Position numbers and translations under genes: made by a program. A DNA stretch of 64,000 nucleotides. It comes from Alistipes sp. (GTDB lineage: Bacteria; Bacteroidota; Bacteroidia; Bacteroidales; Rikenellaceae). Positions within the stretch are counted from its first letter, which is position 1; each line of letters starts with the position of its first letter. The stretch covers positions 62,001 to 126,000 of the forward strand of contig NZ_JAHHQJ010000006.1 of NCBI RefSeq assembly GCF_020026455.1, in the 5' to 3' direction. The notes beneath the pieces were generated by a model that saw only the letters and a program-made list of their open reading frames with translations, did not search any database and had not been told where the DNA came from. Shown piece after piece: positions 54,481 to 62,608 of this stretch.

Positions 54481-54704
54481 CATATTCAGACAGATACGGA
54501 TTGCTCCGGACAGCCGGAAAATCCCGAAAAATCCGGAGCTGACAACCTCCCCAAACCCCTCCTTGACAGGAGGGGCTTTTGATTACGGGAGTCCCGATGC
54601 AGATTTACTTACGACAGAAGGAGCTTGTTCGGACGGAATAAACAGCTCCGGCCGGCCGGATAACCCCAAAAAATCCGGAGCTGACAACCTCCCCAAGCCC
54701 CTCC
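54443..54704. repeat. direct duplication of the der 3' end and terminator region
   Basis: Sequence 54443-54562 (last twelve codons of der plus about 82 bases) is repeated imperfectly at 54586-54704, offset 142-143 bases. Shared blocks include CGGGAGTCCCGATGCAGA, TTTACTTNCGACAGAAG and AATCCGGAGCTGACAACC. The second copy has TTACGACAGAAGGAGC where der has its stop codon, so it could not serve as a replacement der end without reading on. This is an old tandem duplication. Confidence 0.85.
54556..54580 (+). terminator. terminator downstream of der
   Basis: CCCCTCC (54556-54562), TTGACA loop, GGAGGGG (54569-54575), then CTTTT. The surrounding ACCTCCCCAAACCCCTCC wording recurs 142 bases later, without a matching right arm, in the duplicated copy. 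Confidence 0.8.
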
Positions 54705-55330
54705 CGTCGTTCGGAATTAAAAACAAGGCAACGCTTCGATTTATCGGGTCGTTACCTTAGTTATAGAGGATAACGGGCAACGAGAAGGGACCGGTTTATT
54801 CTCAGTCAATTGCACGCAAATAGCGCATTTCAGATAACCTTCATTGCACCCTGATCTGCTGCCGTCTTCATCACAAAGTTCCGTAATCCCCAATCCGTGA
54901 ATTATTTGGAACGGCACCACGCCGACGTAAAAAGGTTGTAAACTGGTGTTTGGTGGCCGTGCAACAAACCCGGGTGAACATCCGTCGACCCTGCATTTCG
55001 TCTGTCCGGGAGCTGATTTCCACAAGGATGGTCATCATGCGTTTTTATTGTCGCTATCCTAATTTCCGCAAGTAAACTCAATGGCAGGCAGAATCGTATC
55101 AGCACCTCATGTCTTGAGTTTGGGATGAGAGGCAAGGTAGCGGCCCAAAGGTATGGTCGGTTCGGATTTTATCTATTCTTTAGCCTTGTTTGACAAATAT
55201 TTATGAACTTTATATGCAAGACAAAGTCAAGTAAACCTTCAGACATGGTAGGGCGCCGCGCAAAATATGATCCCGCGACGCTTTAACCTATTTTATTGCA
55301 AAAAAATAGTGCAGAATTGAGAGAATTTTA
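54705..55330. other. AT-richer intergenic island, no gene recognised
   Basis: About 625 bases between der and the envelope cluster, visibly lower in GC than all neighbours. Two overlapping minus-strand frames (54741-55025, 94 codons; 54902-55135, 77 codons) have no promoter, no family signature and unusual Cys content, and are not called. No terminal inverted repeats or transposase motif were found. It may be decayed mobile or regulatory DNA. Confidence 0.5.
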
Positions 55331-55338
55331 TATATTTG
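55331..55338 (+). promoter_or_regulatory. -7 box for the eight-gene envelope cluster
   Basis: TATATTTG in a strongly AT-rich stretch, 64 bases before the first ATG (55402). The expected -33 TTTG is not present at the usual distance. Confidence 0.6.
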
Positions 55339-55401
55339 TGTCAACCCATAAAAAAGAAACCATCAAAAAGACGTCTAAAAAACATCTAAACCCTTAAAAT
55401 T

Positions 55402-56856
55402 ATGTTAAAGAAACTACAACCCCTGCGCAATTGCGCACTGGCCGTATCGGCCACACTGATGACCATGAATCTTGTTCAAGCCCAAAATTTGGATAAGAAG
55501 GTCGTTACGGACAAGTACATGAGAAATTCGGTCTGCATGCTGATGATGGAAGACGCATCGGTTCCCCAGAAAGAGATTCTGCGCGATGCTTTCCTCAATG
55601 CCGAGTTGAACAACAAGTACAACAACCACAACCTCAAGGTGCGCATCATGGACCCCGACCAGCTCCAGCTCACCGCACAGGACGAGGCTGCCTTCAACCT
55701 GGCCTGCACCACTACCGACCAGTACAACGAACTTGCCAAGAGCGGCGGACCCGCTCCCAAGCAGAATTTCTACAACGAGAACATGACTCAGATCCTGCGC
55801 CTGATCATGGCAGAGATGAGCCAGACCGTCGATACCGTCATTCAGCTCAACGCCGCACGTATGGCCAACAAGTTCATCATTGAACAGGGTATTGCCAAGC
55901 AGTGCGTCGACAAATGGTTCTTCGACGAGCAGGGTCAGTACAGCGAGGCGCTGATTGAGGAGCGCGGATTGCTGGAGGCTTCGGCCGCAGAGATCGACAT
56001 CGCCAACGCTTCGCTGGCACAGCATCAGAAGCTCTTGCGCGAAAAGTGCGACATCAACGAGTTGTTGGGCAACACCTTCGTTGTCGTTACCCGTTTCAGC
56101 TACAAACCCAAGGACGGAGTCATCGACGACCGTCTGCTGCCCCTCGAGGCCGCGGCCCAGTTGGATTCGTCGGGTCAGAGCGCCATGGGCCTCAAAATCG
56201 CCAAGATGGGTATCAAGGCGTCGGTCGGTGCCGGTTACTATGTGACTGTCGATTCCTACCTGTTCCGTCTGCGTTGGAACGAGGAGCTGACCAACGAGTT
56301 CTACAGCCTGTGGAACGAGAACGGCGAGTTCGACCGCGAGAAATATGAAGCCAGCAATCTGGCATCGCTCCAGTTCATCGGCAACGAGCGCGCATGGGTA
56401 CGCACCAAGGCAGGAATCTTCACCGACAAGAGCGAGGAGGAGCTGATTCGTCTGGCAGCCGTCGATGCAGTCGATGAGGTATTGGCAAAATTCGAGCGCA
56501 AATACGACCAGTTCAAGACCAAGACCCCGCTCTACATCCGCGAGATTGAGGACAAGAAGGGCAAGATGCAGCGCGTCTACGGGGCACGCATCGGTACGCG
56601 TGACGGCCTGACCGGCGGCGAGGTATTCGAGGTCTTGGAGAAGAGCATAGACACCCTCGAGAACGGCACCGCCCGCATCAACTACAAGAAGAAGGGCGAG
56701 CTGGTCGTGGACAAGAAACACGTTTGGGACAACACCTTCAGTACCTTGAAGGGCGGTAATGTCTCCACATCGGAAAACGACATGACGATTCTCACCGGCA
56801 AGGACAAGAATGCGTACTATGAGGGTCAGCTGCTCCGCATGAAAACAAAAAAATAA
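55402..56856 (+). CDS. envelope cluster gene 1: exported FlgT/CsgG-like protein
   Basis: A 484-residue exported protein. The signal peptide (about 1-28, cut after LVQAQ) has no lipobox Cys. Residues about 40-250 alternate helices and strands, with a strand VCMLMMEDASVP and a later NTFVVVTRFSYKPKDG reminiscent of TolB/CsgG-type sandwich folds. Residues about 385-484 contain RIGTRDGLTGGEVFEVLEK, resembling the C-terminal ligand-binding barrel of FlgT-type proteins. These are impressions, not firm homologies. It is the first gene of the cluster, with its own -7 box, and gene 2 begins six bases after it. Confidence 0.65.
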   Translation: MLKKLQPLRNCALAVSATLMTMNLVQAQNLDKKVVTDKYMRNSVCMLMMEDASVPQKEILRDAFLNAELNNKYNNHNLKVRIMDPDQLQLTAQDEAAFNLACTTTDQYNELAKSGGPAPKQNFYNENMTQILRLIMAEMSQTVDTVIQLNAARMANKFIIEQGIAKQCVDKWFFDEQGQYSEALIEERGLLEASAAEIDIANASLAQHQKLLREKCDINELLGNTFVVVTRFSYKPKDGVIDDRLLPLEAAAQLDSSGQSAMGLKIAKMGIKASVGAGYYVTVDSYLFRLRWNEELTNEFYSLWNENGEFDREKYEASNLASLQFIGNERAWVRTKAGIFTDKSEEELIRLAAVDAVDEVLAKFERKYDQFKTKTPLYIREIEDKKGKMQRVYGARIGTRDGLTGGEVFEVLEKSIDTLENGTARINYKKKGELVVDKKHVWDNTFSTLKGGNVSTSENDMTILTGKDKNAYYEGQLLRMKTKK

Positions 56857-56862
56857 TAAAGC

Positions 56863-58272
56863 ATGAAAAAACTTTTTTTGATTCTTGCTCTGATGGTGCT
56901 TCCCGTGGCATTCGCTGCGGCACAGCAGCGCAAAATTGAAAAAGCCAACGAACAGACAGCAGCTTGGCGTTACGACATTCAGAACGAGGCCGTAGGCTCG
57001 GAAAACACGGCATTGGTGTTGGTATGGAGCTACTCCAAAAAAGTAGACATCGCCCAAAGACAAGCCACCAAGAATGCCATTCACGGCCTGATTTTCCGCG
57101 GTGCGGCCGCCAACAGCGACCCCACAAAACGCACCAAGGCTCTGGCTCCGCTGGTGGCTTCGCCCATGGTCGAGCAGCAGTATGCCGCCTTCTTCGAGAA
57201 GTTCTTTGCCGACAACGGTGAATATGCCCGTTACGCTGCGGTAACCAGCGCAGGCAAGGCCGGCACGGTCATGAAGGTGGGCAAGGAGTACAAGGTGGGG
57301 GTGTATGTCACCGTCCAGTACTCCGACCTGAGAAAGCGGCTCGAGGACGAGGGTATCATCAAACGCCTGACCGAGGTTGCCGTGGGCAAGAAACCCTCCA
57401 TCATGGTTGTACCGAGCGATGTGTGGTGCATCCAGCAGGGTTACTACACCGAGGTGGACAACCAGGGACAGACGGAGCGCGTGCCCGACTATGCACGTGC
57501 ACTCCAGAGCGACCCCAACCTGCTGCTGGTCATCAGCAAAATCGGTGAATTGATGGCCGAGCGCGGCTATCCGCTCAGCGACCTCGAAGCTGCACTCAAG
57601 AGTATCAGGGAGGAGGAAACCGACATGATGGTCCTCACGTCGAAAGACACGGGATCGGAGTTGGCAGAGACCCCCATGGAGCAGCTCAACCGTGTGGCCA
57701 AGGCCGACATCTGGATGCAGATGACCTGGTCGGAAAACCACATGGGGCCGCGGGTGTCGGTGAGCTTCAACCTCCAGGGCAAGGACGCCTACACCGGAAA
57801 GCAGATTGCCGCAAGCTCGGGGACCTGTCCCGCAATATTTGCTTCGATGCTCGACCTGCCGGTCTATCTGGCCGAGAATGTGGGTGCCAACATCGAGCCG
57901 TTCAACAACCAGCTCATGGCCTTCTTCGACGACATGTCGCAGAACGGTCGCGAGGTGCGTCTGACCTGCCGCTGCTGGGACGATGCCGGTTACGACTTCG
58001 AGAGTGATTTCGACGGCGAGGAGCTGGGCTTCCTCATCGAGGATGTGGTAGCCGAAACCACCGCCAACAACAAGTACACGCTCGATGCATCGCAGAACAA
58101 GCTCAACTTCACCCAGGTACGCATTCCGTTGGTGGATGAGCGCGGACGCGATCTGGACGCACGCCGTTGGGCCAATAAAATCAAAAGAATGCTCAAGGAG
58201 AAATATAATTTGGAATCCAAACTCATCTCCAAAGGGTTGGGGCACGCCATCCTGATCCTCGGAGGTAAGTAA
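56863..58272 (+). CDS. envelope cluster gene 2: DUF6175-like exported protein
   Basis: A 469-residue exported protein (signal peptide about 1-20, cut after FAAAQ). The N-terminal half has a KVGVYVTVQYSDLRKRLEDEGI segment, followed by KKPSIMVVPSDVWC and ARALQSDPNLLLVISKIGELMAERGYPLSDLEAAL; this layout (a conserved VVPSD strand, then a helix with a second strand) is typical of DUF6175, a Bacteroidota family of unknown function. The C-terminal part ends with a long amphipathic strand-helix region. It is followed by a strong hairpin before gene 3. Confidence 0.75.
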   Translation: MKKLFLILALMVLPVAFAAAQQRKIEKANEQTAAWRYDIQNEAVGSENTALVLVWSYSKKVDIAQRQATKNAIHGLIFRGAAANSDPTKRTKALAPLVASPMVEQQYAAFFEKFFADNGEYARYAAVTSAGKAGTVMKVGKEYKVGVYVTVQYSDLRKRLEDEGIIKRLTEVAVGKKPSIMVVPSDVWCIQQGYYTEVDNQGQTERVPDYARALQSDPNLLLVISKIGELMAERGYPLSDLEAALKSIREEETDMMVLTSKDTGSELAETPMEQLNRVAKADIWMQMTWSENHMGPRVSVSFNLQGKDAYTGKQIAASSGTCPAIFASMLDLPVYLAENVGANIEPFNNQLMAFFDDMSQNGREVRLTCRCWDDAGYDFESDFDGEELGFLIEDVVAETTANNKYTLDASQNKLNFTQVRIPLVDERGRDLDARRWANKIKRMLKEKYNLESKLISKGLGHAILILGGK

Positions 58273-58280
58273 AACTCACT

Positions 58281-58331
58281 GAAAAACCGGAGTGCGGAGG
58301 CCAATCAGATTGGCCTCTGCACCGATTTTTC
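58281..58331 (+). terminator. intrinsic-terminator-like hairpin inside the envelope cluster
   Basis: A 14-bp stem with one G-T pair (58292-58305 with 58309-58322) and a CAG loop, flanked by GAAAAA (58281-58286) and a T5 run (58326-58330). It lies eight bases after the gene 2 stop and 19 bases before the gene 3 start. It would reduce transcription into genes 3 to 8, acting as an attenuator, unless an unseen promoter follows. Confidence 0.85.
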
Positions 58332-58349
58332 AAAAATATTCTTAAAATC

Positions 58350-59327
58350 ATGCTGAAGAAACTTTTCGGAGCCCTCGTGCTTCTCACAACGGTCCTTACG
58401 GCAACGGCCCAAGCACCCGAAAGTAAGATTTGCATCACCCCCTACCTGTGTGAGGAAGTAGCCCTGCCGCAGGGCGCACTCAACTCGATGAACAACAAAC
58501 TGCTACAAATGGCCACGCAGAACAATTTCGGCTCAAGGTCGAATGATTTCGTGCTGACGGTCAACACCACGGTTGCCGACAAACAGATCACGGCCTCGGT
58601 ACCTGCACAATACATCGTCGATTTGGAATTGACGTTCTATGTGGTAGGCATTGCCGAGCAGGTCATCGTCAATCAGACCGCGGTCAGTGTACGCGGCATA
58701 GGACGCACCAACGACCGCGCCTACATCAGTGCCATCAACCACATCAATCCCCGCACGCCTGCCCTGCGCCGTTTCATGACCGAGGCACGCGAGAAGATTG
58801 TCGATTACTACGCGACGCGTGTTCCCGTTCTCTGCTCCAAGGCGCAATCGCTGGCCGACCGCGGCGAGTATGAGGAGGCTTTGGGCGTTTTGGGCACCAT
58901 TCCCGAATCGGTGGAGGAGTATCCGATGATTGCGGAGAAGATGACGGCCACCTACGTCCAGATGCTCGACAAGTACGCCACCGTATCGCTTCAGACGGCC
59001 AAGAGCAAGATGGTCTTGAAGGACTACGAGGGAGCTCTGGAGGAGTTGGGTTATGTAGACCCGATGAGCAGCCGCTTCGACGAGGCCTGCAAGATGGTCG
59101 ACACCATCAAGGCGACCCTCGATGCCAGGGAGCAGGCCGAGATGGCAGCCCGTCTCGAGCAGATGGAAATGCAGCGCGAGATGGCGCAGAAGATGCACGA
59201 CGACGAGATGATGATGCGCAAGAAGCAGCTCGAAGCCTCGCAAAAAAGCGCATCGGAGAGGGCTTCGGCACAGATGGACTCTACGACCAACTCGCTGCAG
59301 AGTTGGCTTTTCGGCAAATTGCAATAA
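58350..59327 (+). CDS. envelope cluster gene 3: exported protein with coiled-coil tail
   Basis: A 325-residue exported protein. Signal peptide about 1-21 (cut after TATAQ). Residues about 30-150 form a beta-rich domain with VLTVNTTVADKQITASVPAQYIVD and VSVRGIGRTNDRAYISAINHI, suggestive of the lipoprotein-like LPP20 or CsgG-type fold. Residues about 155-245 are TPR-like helices (LADRGEYEEALGVLGTIPES, LKDYEGALEELGYVDP). Residues about 250-300 form a charged coiled coil rich in Met, Glu and Lys. It follows the internal hairpin, and gene 4 starts 12 bases after its stop. Function unknown. Confidence 0.65.
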   Translation: MLKKLFGALVLLTTVLTATAQAPESKICITPYLCEEVALPQGALNSMNNKLLQMATQNNFGSRSNDFVLTVNTTVADKQITASVPAQYIVDLELTFYVVGIAEQVIVNQTAVSVRGIGRTNDRAYISAINHINPRTPALRRFMTEAREKIVDYYATRVPVLCSKAQSLADRGEYEEALGVLGTIPESVEEYPMIAEKMTATYVQMLDKYATVSLQTAKSKMVLKDYEGALEELGYVDPMSSRFDEACKMVDTIKATLDAREQAEMAARLEQMEMQREMAQKMHDDEMMMRKKQLEASQKSASERASAQMDSTTNSLQSWLFGKLQ

Positions 59328-59339
59328 AATCCACAAGCC

Positions 59340-60236
59340 ATGAAATGCCCCAAATGTAAAGAAGAACTTCCGCTGTTGTCGCGTGTCTGCCCCGTGTGCG
59401 GATACGTGCTGGAAGATGAAAACCATAACGCTTCGGACTCCATCAACCGTCTCGAACACCTGCTCCACGAGATGAAGGGGCTTCCGCGCCCCTCGTTCCT
59501 CAAGAGCATGAACCGGCTCTCGATTTTCGTGCTGCCGATCCTCACGTTGCTGCTCGTCATCATGGCGGTCGTCAGCCAGGCGGGACTCTTGTGGATATTG
59601 AGTATCATCTTCGCGGTGTGGACCCTTGTGGTCATCATTCTGAGGTTGGCGGGACGGTTGGGCAACACCTACTCCGACCGCCAATTTGCGAAGATGAAGA
59701 ACGACTTTGAACTGCTGGCCCGCAGCGCCAACCGCGACTTCGGCAAGAACCGCGAGGTGGCGCGTCTGCTGGAGGAGATTACGGCACAAATCGCGGACAT
59801 CGAGACCTCGCGCCGCAACATCTCGCGCCGCCACTCGCTCTACTGGATTATCATCGCAGCCTGTGTTCTCGCCGCTTCGTCGACTGTTCTGCACTCCATT
59901 CGCAACGCGGCCCGGGAATACGATGCGGAAACGGCCATTCAGGGCTGGCAAGACGCCGTCGAGAAGTTCCGCACATCGGGACTCGACGACGATTACGATG
60001 CGGCGCCGCGCACCATGCTCCTCAAAAAGATTCTCGAAGCCGGGGAAGCCGTTGCTGCGGAGGATTTCTTCAGGGAGTTCTGCATGAAGCGCATCGGCGA
60101 CTACGACTGCGCCCGCCAAATTGTAGAATACTACCGGCAAAACAACAAGGTGCAGGAGGCACGCCGCTTTGTGGAGAGTTGCCAGCTGCGCTACAAATCA
60201 GAATACAAGAAACTCAAAAAACTACTAACAGATTGA
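59340..60236 (+). CDS. envelope cluster gene 4: zinc-ribbon membrane protein
   Basis: A 298-residue inner-membrane protein without a signal peptide. An N-terminal zinc ribbon has four Cys in CPKC and CPVC (residues 3, 6, 17 and 20). Two adjacent hydrophobic helices follow (about 61-80 and 83-101), then a charged helical segment, a third helix (about 167-186) and a helical C-terminal domain. The arrangement of a cytoplasmic zinc ribbon plus membrane helices next to an SPFH gene resembles Bacillus YdjG; sequence similarity is not established. It is four bases from gene 5, so probably made with it. Confidence 0.7.
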   Translation: MKCPKCKEELPLLSRVCPVCGYVLEDENHNASDSINRLEHLLHEMKGLPRPSFLKSMNRLSIFVLPILTLLLVIMAVVSQAGLLWILSIIFAVWTLVVIILRLAGRLGNTYSDRQFAKMKNDFELLARSANRDFGKNREVARLLEEITAQIADIETSRRNISRRHSLYWIIIAACVLAASSTVLHSIRNAAREYDAETAIQGWQDAVEKFRTSGLDDDYDAAPRTMLLKKILEAGEAVAAEDFFREFCMKRIGDYDCARQIVEYYRQNNKVQEARRFVESCQLRYKSEYKKLKKLLTD

Positions 60237-60240
60237 TTAT

Positions 60241-61668
60241 ATGGGACTCTTCGGAAGTAAAAAAGAGGGTGGCATCATGGATGTCATCCGTTGCGACCAA
60301 TCCGACTATCTAATCTGGAAATGGACACCTGCGGGTATGCCTTCCCGCAAAATGAACGCCATACGTTACGGCAGCCGTCTCCGCGTGAAAGAGGGCGAGG
60401 TGGCCGTATTCGTCTACGAAAAGGAGGGCGGAATGGATTTCATCGAGGGCTTCCACGACGAAGTACTCAAGACGGCCAACTTCCCGGTGCTCACCACCAT
60501 TGTGGGTGCGGCATTCGGGGGGCAGTCGCCCTTTCAGGCCGAGGTATTTTTCATCAACCGTTCGGGCACTCTGCGCCTGCCGTTCTTCATCGAGAACGTC
60601 ACCCTCTCGGAAGCCCGCCACGTGGCCGTGAATCAGCTGACCTCCATCGAGACCAACGAACGCCCCCTATTTGTGCCGGCATCGGTCAAGGGGTCGCTAA
60701 CCTTCAGTATCGCCGACTACAAGGCCTTCATCGCCAAGTATCAGATGGCGCAATACGACATGAACGACCTCTCGTTGCAGATTCGCGACGCCCTGCGCCG
60801 TCACGCCAAGTCCTACATCACCAAAGCCACCAAGGAGAACAACATCTCGCTGGTCGAAATCGAGGGTTACCTCGACCAGATCAGCGAATATGTCGAGGAG
60901 AAGCTCAAGGAGCAGCTGAAAGCAGATTTTGCCATCGATGTGCGCCGCATCGACATCTCGGATATCATGCTCGACACCTCGTCGATGGGCTACAAGGAGC
61001 TGATGGCACAGACGGCCGTAGCCAGCGAGGCCGAAATGCGCAACATCCGCGACAAGCAGCGCATCGCCGCCGAGCACAACGAGGAGATGCTCCGCATCGC
61101 CCGTGAGGGACAGCTGCTCGGACAGCAGGAGGCACACATCCGCGCCCACCAGATAAACATCCAGGGCGAGGTGGCACGCACGGCAGCCGAAAGTCTCGGT
61201 TATCTGGGTGGTGACGGCAGCAACGCAGGCATGAATCCGGCCGGCATGATGACAGGCGTAATGATGGGCGGCGTCGTGGGCAACAACATGGCCAACATGA
61301 TGGGCAACATGATGCAGGACATCCAGAAGCAGCAGACTTCGATGGGTATGCCCGCAGGACAGGCCCAGCCGAACAACATGGGGCAGCCCGTCGCATCGCC
61401 TGCCGCACAAGGGATTCCGACCCCTCCGTGCGGCCCTGCCACTCCTCCCCCACCTCCCCCGATGCCGCAAACACTGTACTTTGTGGCGGAGAACGGAGCG
61501 CAGACAGGACCCTTCACCTCGGAGCAGCTCCGCCAGATGATTCTCAACCGTCAGGTCGGCCCTGCCACCTACGTGTGGAAACAGGGCATGGCCGCATGGG
61601 CCGCCGCAGCGTCGCTCCCCGAGTTGAGCAACGAGTTCGGCACGGTTCCGCCCCCGATTAACATGTAG
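60241..61668 (+). CDS. envelope cluster gene 5: SPFH-domain protein with C-terminal GYF_2 domain
   Basis: A 475-residue cytoplasmic or membrane-associated scaffold. Residues about 10-310 are SPFH-type of the YdjI/virion-core-like branch: an early VIRCDQSDYLIWKW, GSRLRVKEGEVAVFVYEKEGGMDF, FFINRSGTLRLPFF, and a long helix with alternating Glu and Ala (SEAEMRNIRDKQRIAAEHNEEMLRI). A Gly/Met/Asn-rich linker (about 325-385) leads through Pro runs to a GYF_2 (DUF4339) domain (about 412-465: GAQTGPFTSEQLRQMI, WKQGMAAW). Bacillus YdjI ends in a zinc ribbon instead, so the GYF replacement is notable. A GC-rich hairpin (61676-61706) follows. Confidence 0.85.
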   Translation: MGLFGSKKEGGIMDVIRCDQSDYLIWKWTPAGMPSRKMNAIRYGSRLRVKEGEVAVFVYEKEGGMDFIEGFHDEVLKTANFPVLTTIVGAAFGGQSPFQAEVFFINRSGTLRLPFFIENVTLSEARHVAVNQLTSIETNERPLFVPASVKGSLTFSIADYKAFIAKYQMAQYDMNDLSLQIRDALRRHAKSYITKATKENNISLVEIEGYLDQISEYVEEKLKEQLKADFAIDVRRIDISDIMLDTSSMGYKELMAQTAVASEAEMRNIRDKQRIAAEHNEEMLRIAREGQLLGQQEAHIRAHQINIQGEVARTAAESLGYLGGDGSNAGMNPAGMMTGVMMGGVVGNNMANMMGNMMQDIQKQQTSMGMPAGQAQPNNMGQPVASPAAQGIPTPPCGPATPPPPPPMPQTLYFVAENGAQTGPFTSEQLRQMILNRQVGPATYVWKQGMAAWAAAASLPELSNEFGTVPPPINM

Positions 61669-61675
61669 TCCATCA

Positions 61676-61706
61676 ATGGGGAGGGGCGGAAAACTCCTCC
61701 CCCCAT
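61676..61706. other. GC-rich hairpin in the gene 5 to gene 6 gap
   Basis: GGGGAGG (61678-61684) can pair with CCTCCCC (61696-61702), and flanking ATG and CAT can extend it imperfectly. It begins eight bases after the gene 5 stop. No T run follows, so intrinsic termination is doubtful; it may protect or separate transcripts. Confidence 0.5.
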
Positions 61707-61785
61707 GATGAACAACACGGACAATCGGCCGATTCCGACCGCGGACGATGACCGCTTTCCCTGTGGAGAAACTCCTCCAAAGGCA

Positions 61786-61796
61786 GGGGGGGGGGG
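61786..61796. repeat. 11-G homopolymer upstream of envelope cluster gene 6
   Basis: An unbroken run of eleven G lies 71 bases before the ATG of the small GYF gene, in the 199-base gap after the SPFH gene. Such tracts slip readily. It is also in frame with an upstream extension of gene 6 beginning at 61748, so length change could gate a longer product or alter leader folding. Confidence 0.8.
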
Positions 61797-61867
61797 CTGA
61801 ATCCCGGCAGGAACCGGAAACCAAGAGAAAAACAGAGAACAAACGATTTTCAAAACGAGTCAGCCTT

Positions 61868-62263
61868 ATGATGGATGCATCGGACTTTGATTGGGAGCGA
61901 GTCATGGAATGGACCATGGGTCTCACGATGGCGGGATTGATGCAACAGGTCATGACCTCCAATTTCATGCCTGCACCCGTCGCTTCGCAAGGAAACAACC
62001 CCGGCCCGCAACCAGCTCCACAGGAGCAGGATACACTCCGCATCCCCGACGGTCTGCGCTACATCTACGTCTGGAAGGAGGGGCAGCCGGCGGGACCATT
62101 CTCCCTCAAGGAGTTCATCTACGAAATCCGCGAGCGACGAATCACCCCCGAAACCTACATCTGGAAATCGGGCATGGAGCAGTGGCAACGTGCCGCCGAG
62201 GTCAAGGATTTGAGCATACACCCTGCGAGCTGTCCTCCCCCAAAACCTAAATTTGAATTTTAA
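61868..62263 (+). CDS. envelope cluster gene 6: small GYF_2-domain protein
   Basis: A 131-residue protein with no signal peptide. The N-terminal half (MMDASDFDWERVMEWTMGLTMAGLMQQVM) looks like an amphipathic helical anchor; the C-terminal half is a GYF_2 domain (about 72-122, YVWKEGQPAGPFSLKEFIY and WKSGMEQW) matching that of gene 5. The paired domains suggest binding of the same proline-rich or otherwise GYF-recognised partner, perhaps the Pro-rich linker of gene 5. The start at 61868 is chosen because the upstream frame crosses the G tract and is low quality. Gene 7 starts two bases after its stop. Confidence 0.75.
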   Translation: MMDASDFDWERVMEWTMGLTMAGLMQQVMTSNFMPAPVASQGNNPGPQPAPQEQDTLRIPDGLRYIYVWKEGQPAGPFSLKEFIYEIRERRITPETYIWKSGMEQWQRAAEVKDLSIHPASCPPPKPKFEF

Positions 62264-62265
62264 CC

Positions 62266-62604
62266 ATGAAAGCCAATATTTTTACCATCATTCTTTCGAT
62301 TCTTTCCGGTGCGCTCATCAGCTACGGATTTCACGCCGCCGGAGCATCGACTCCCCTAATCGCCTGCACAGGTCTGCTCTGCACGCTCAGCCTGGTGCTG
62401 GGTATGGGCATCTCGTGGGCCGAATACCCCCGCACCTCGATGCTGCTCCACACTCTGGGCTGGGTCTTCTTCGTGTTGTTCCTCGGACTCAACATCCTGC
62501 TCGGAGTGCTCGGCGCCGGAGAGAGCCTGCTCATCATCCTCAACGGAATATTGGTGATTGTGCTGCTCGGAGCAAGCTATTTCGTGACGAACGCCAAACA
62601 ATAA
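62266..62604 (+). CDS. envelope cluster gene 7: four-helix membrane protein
   Basis: A 112-residue inner-membrane protein with four predicted helices (about 4-23, 29-48, 58-78, 85-107), mostly Leu, Ile and Gly, and short loops. No family was recognised. Its stop is four bases from the start of gene 8, and it follows gene 6 by two bases, so genes 6 to 8 form one tight unit. Confidence 0.7.
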   Translation: MKANIFTIILSILSGALISYGFHAAGASTPLIACTGLLCTLSLVLGMGISWAEYPRTSMLLHTLGWVFFVLFLGLNILLGVLGAGESLLIILNGILVIVLLGASYFVTNAKQ

Positions 62605-62608
62605 AGAC

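Noticed and set aside
54741..55135. Two overlapping minus-strand frames of 94 and 77 codons in the AT-richer island
   Set aside because: No promoter box, no family signature, unusual composition and mutual overlap; not supportable as genes.
61748..61867. Upstream extension of the small GYF gene through the G11 tract
   Set aside because: The extension is charged and low-complexity and adds nothing domain-like; the MMDASDF start is preferred, though a phase-variable long form remains possible.
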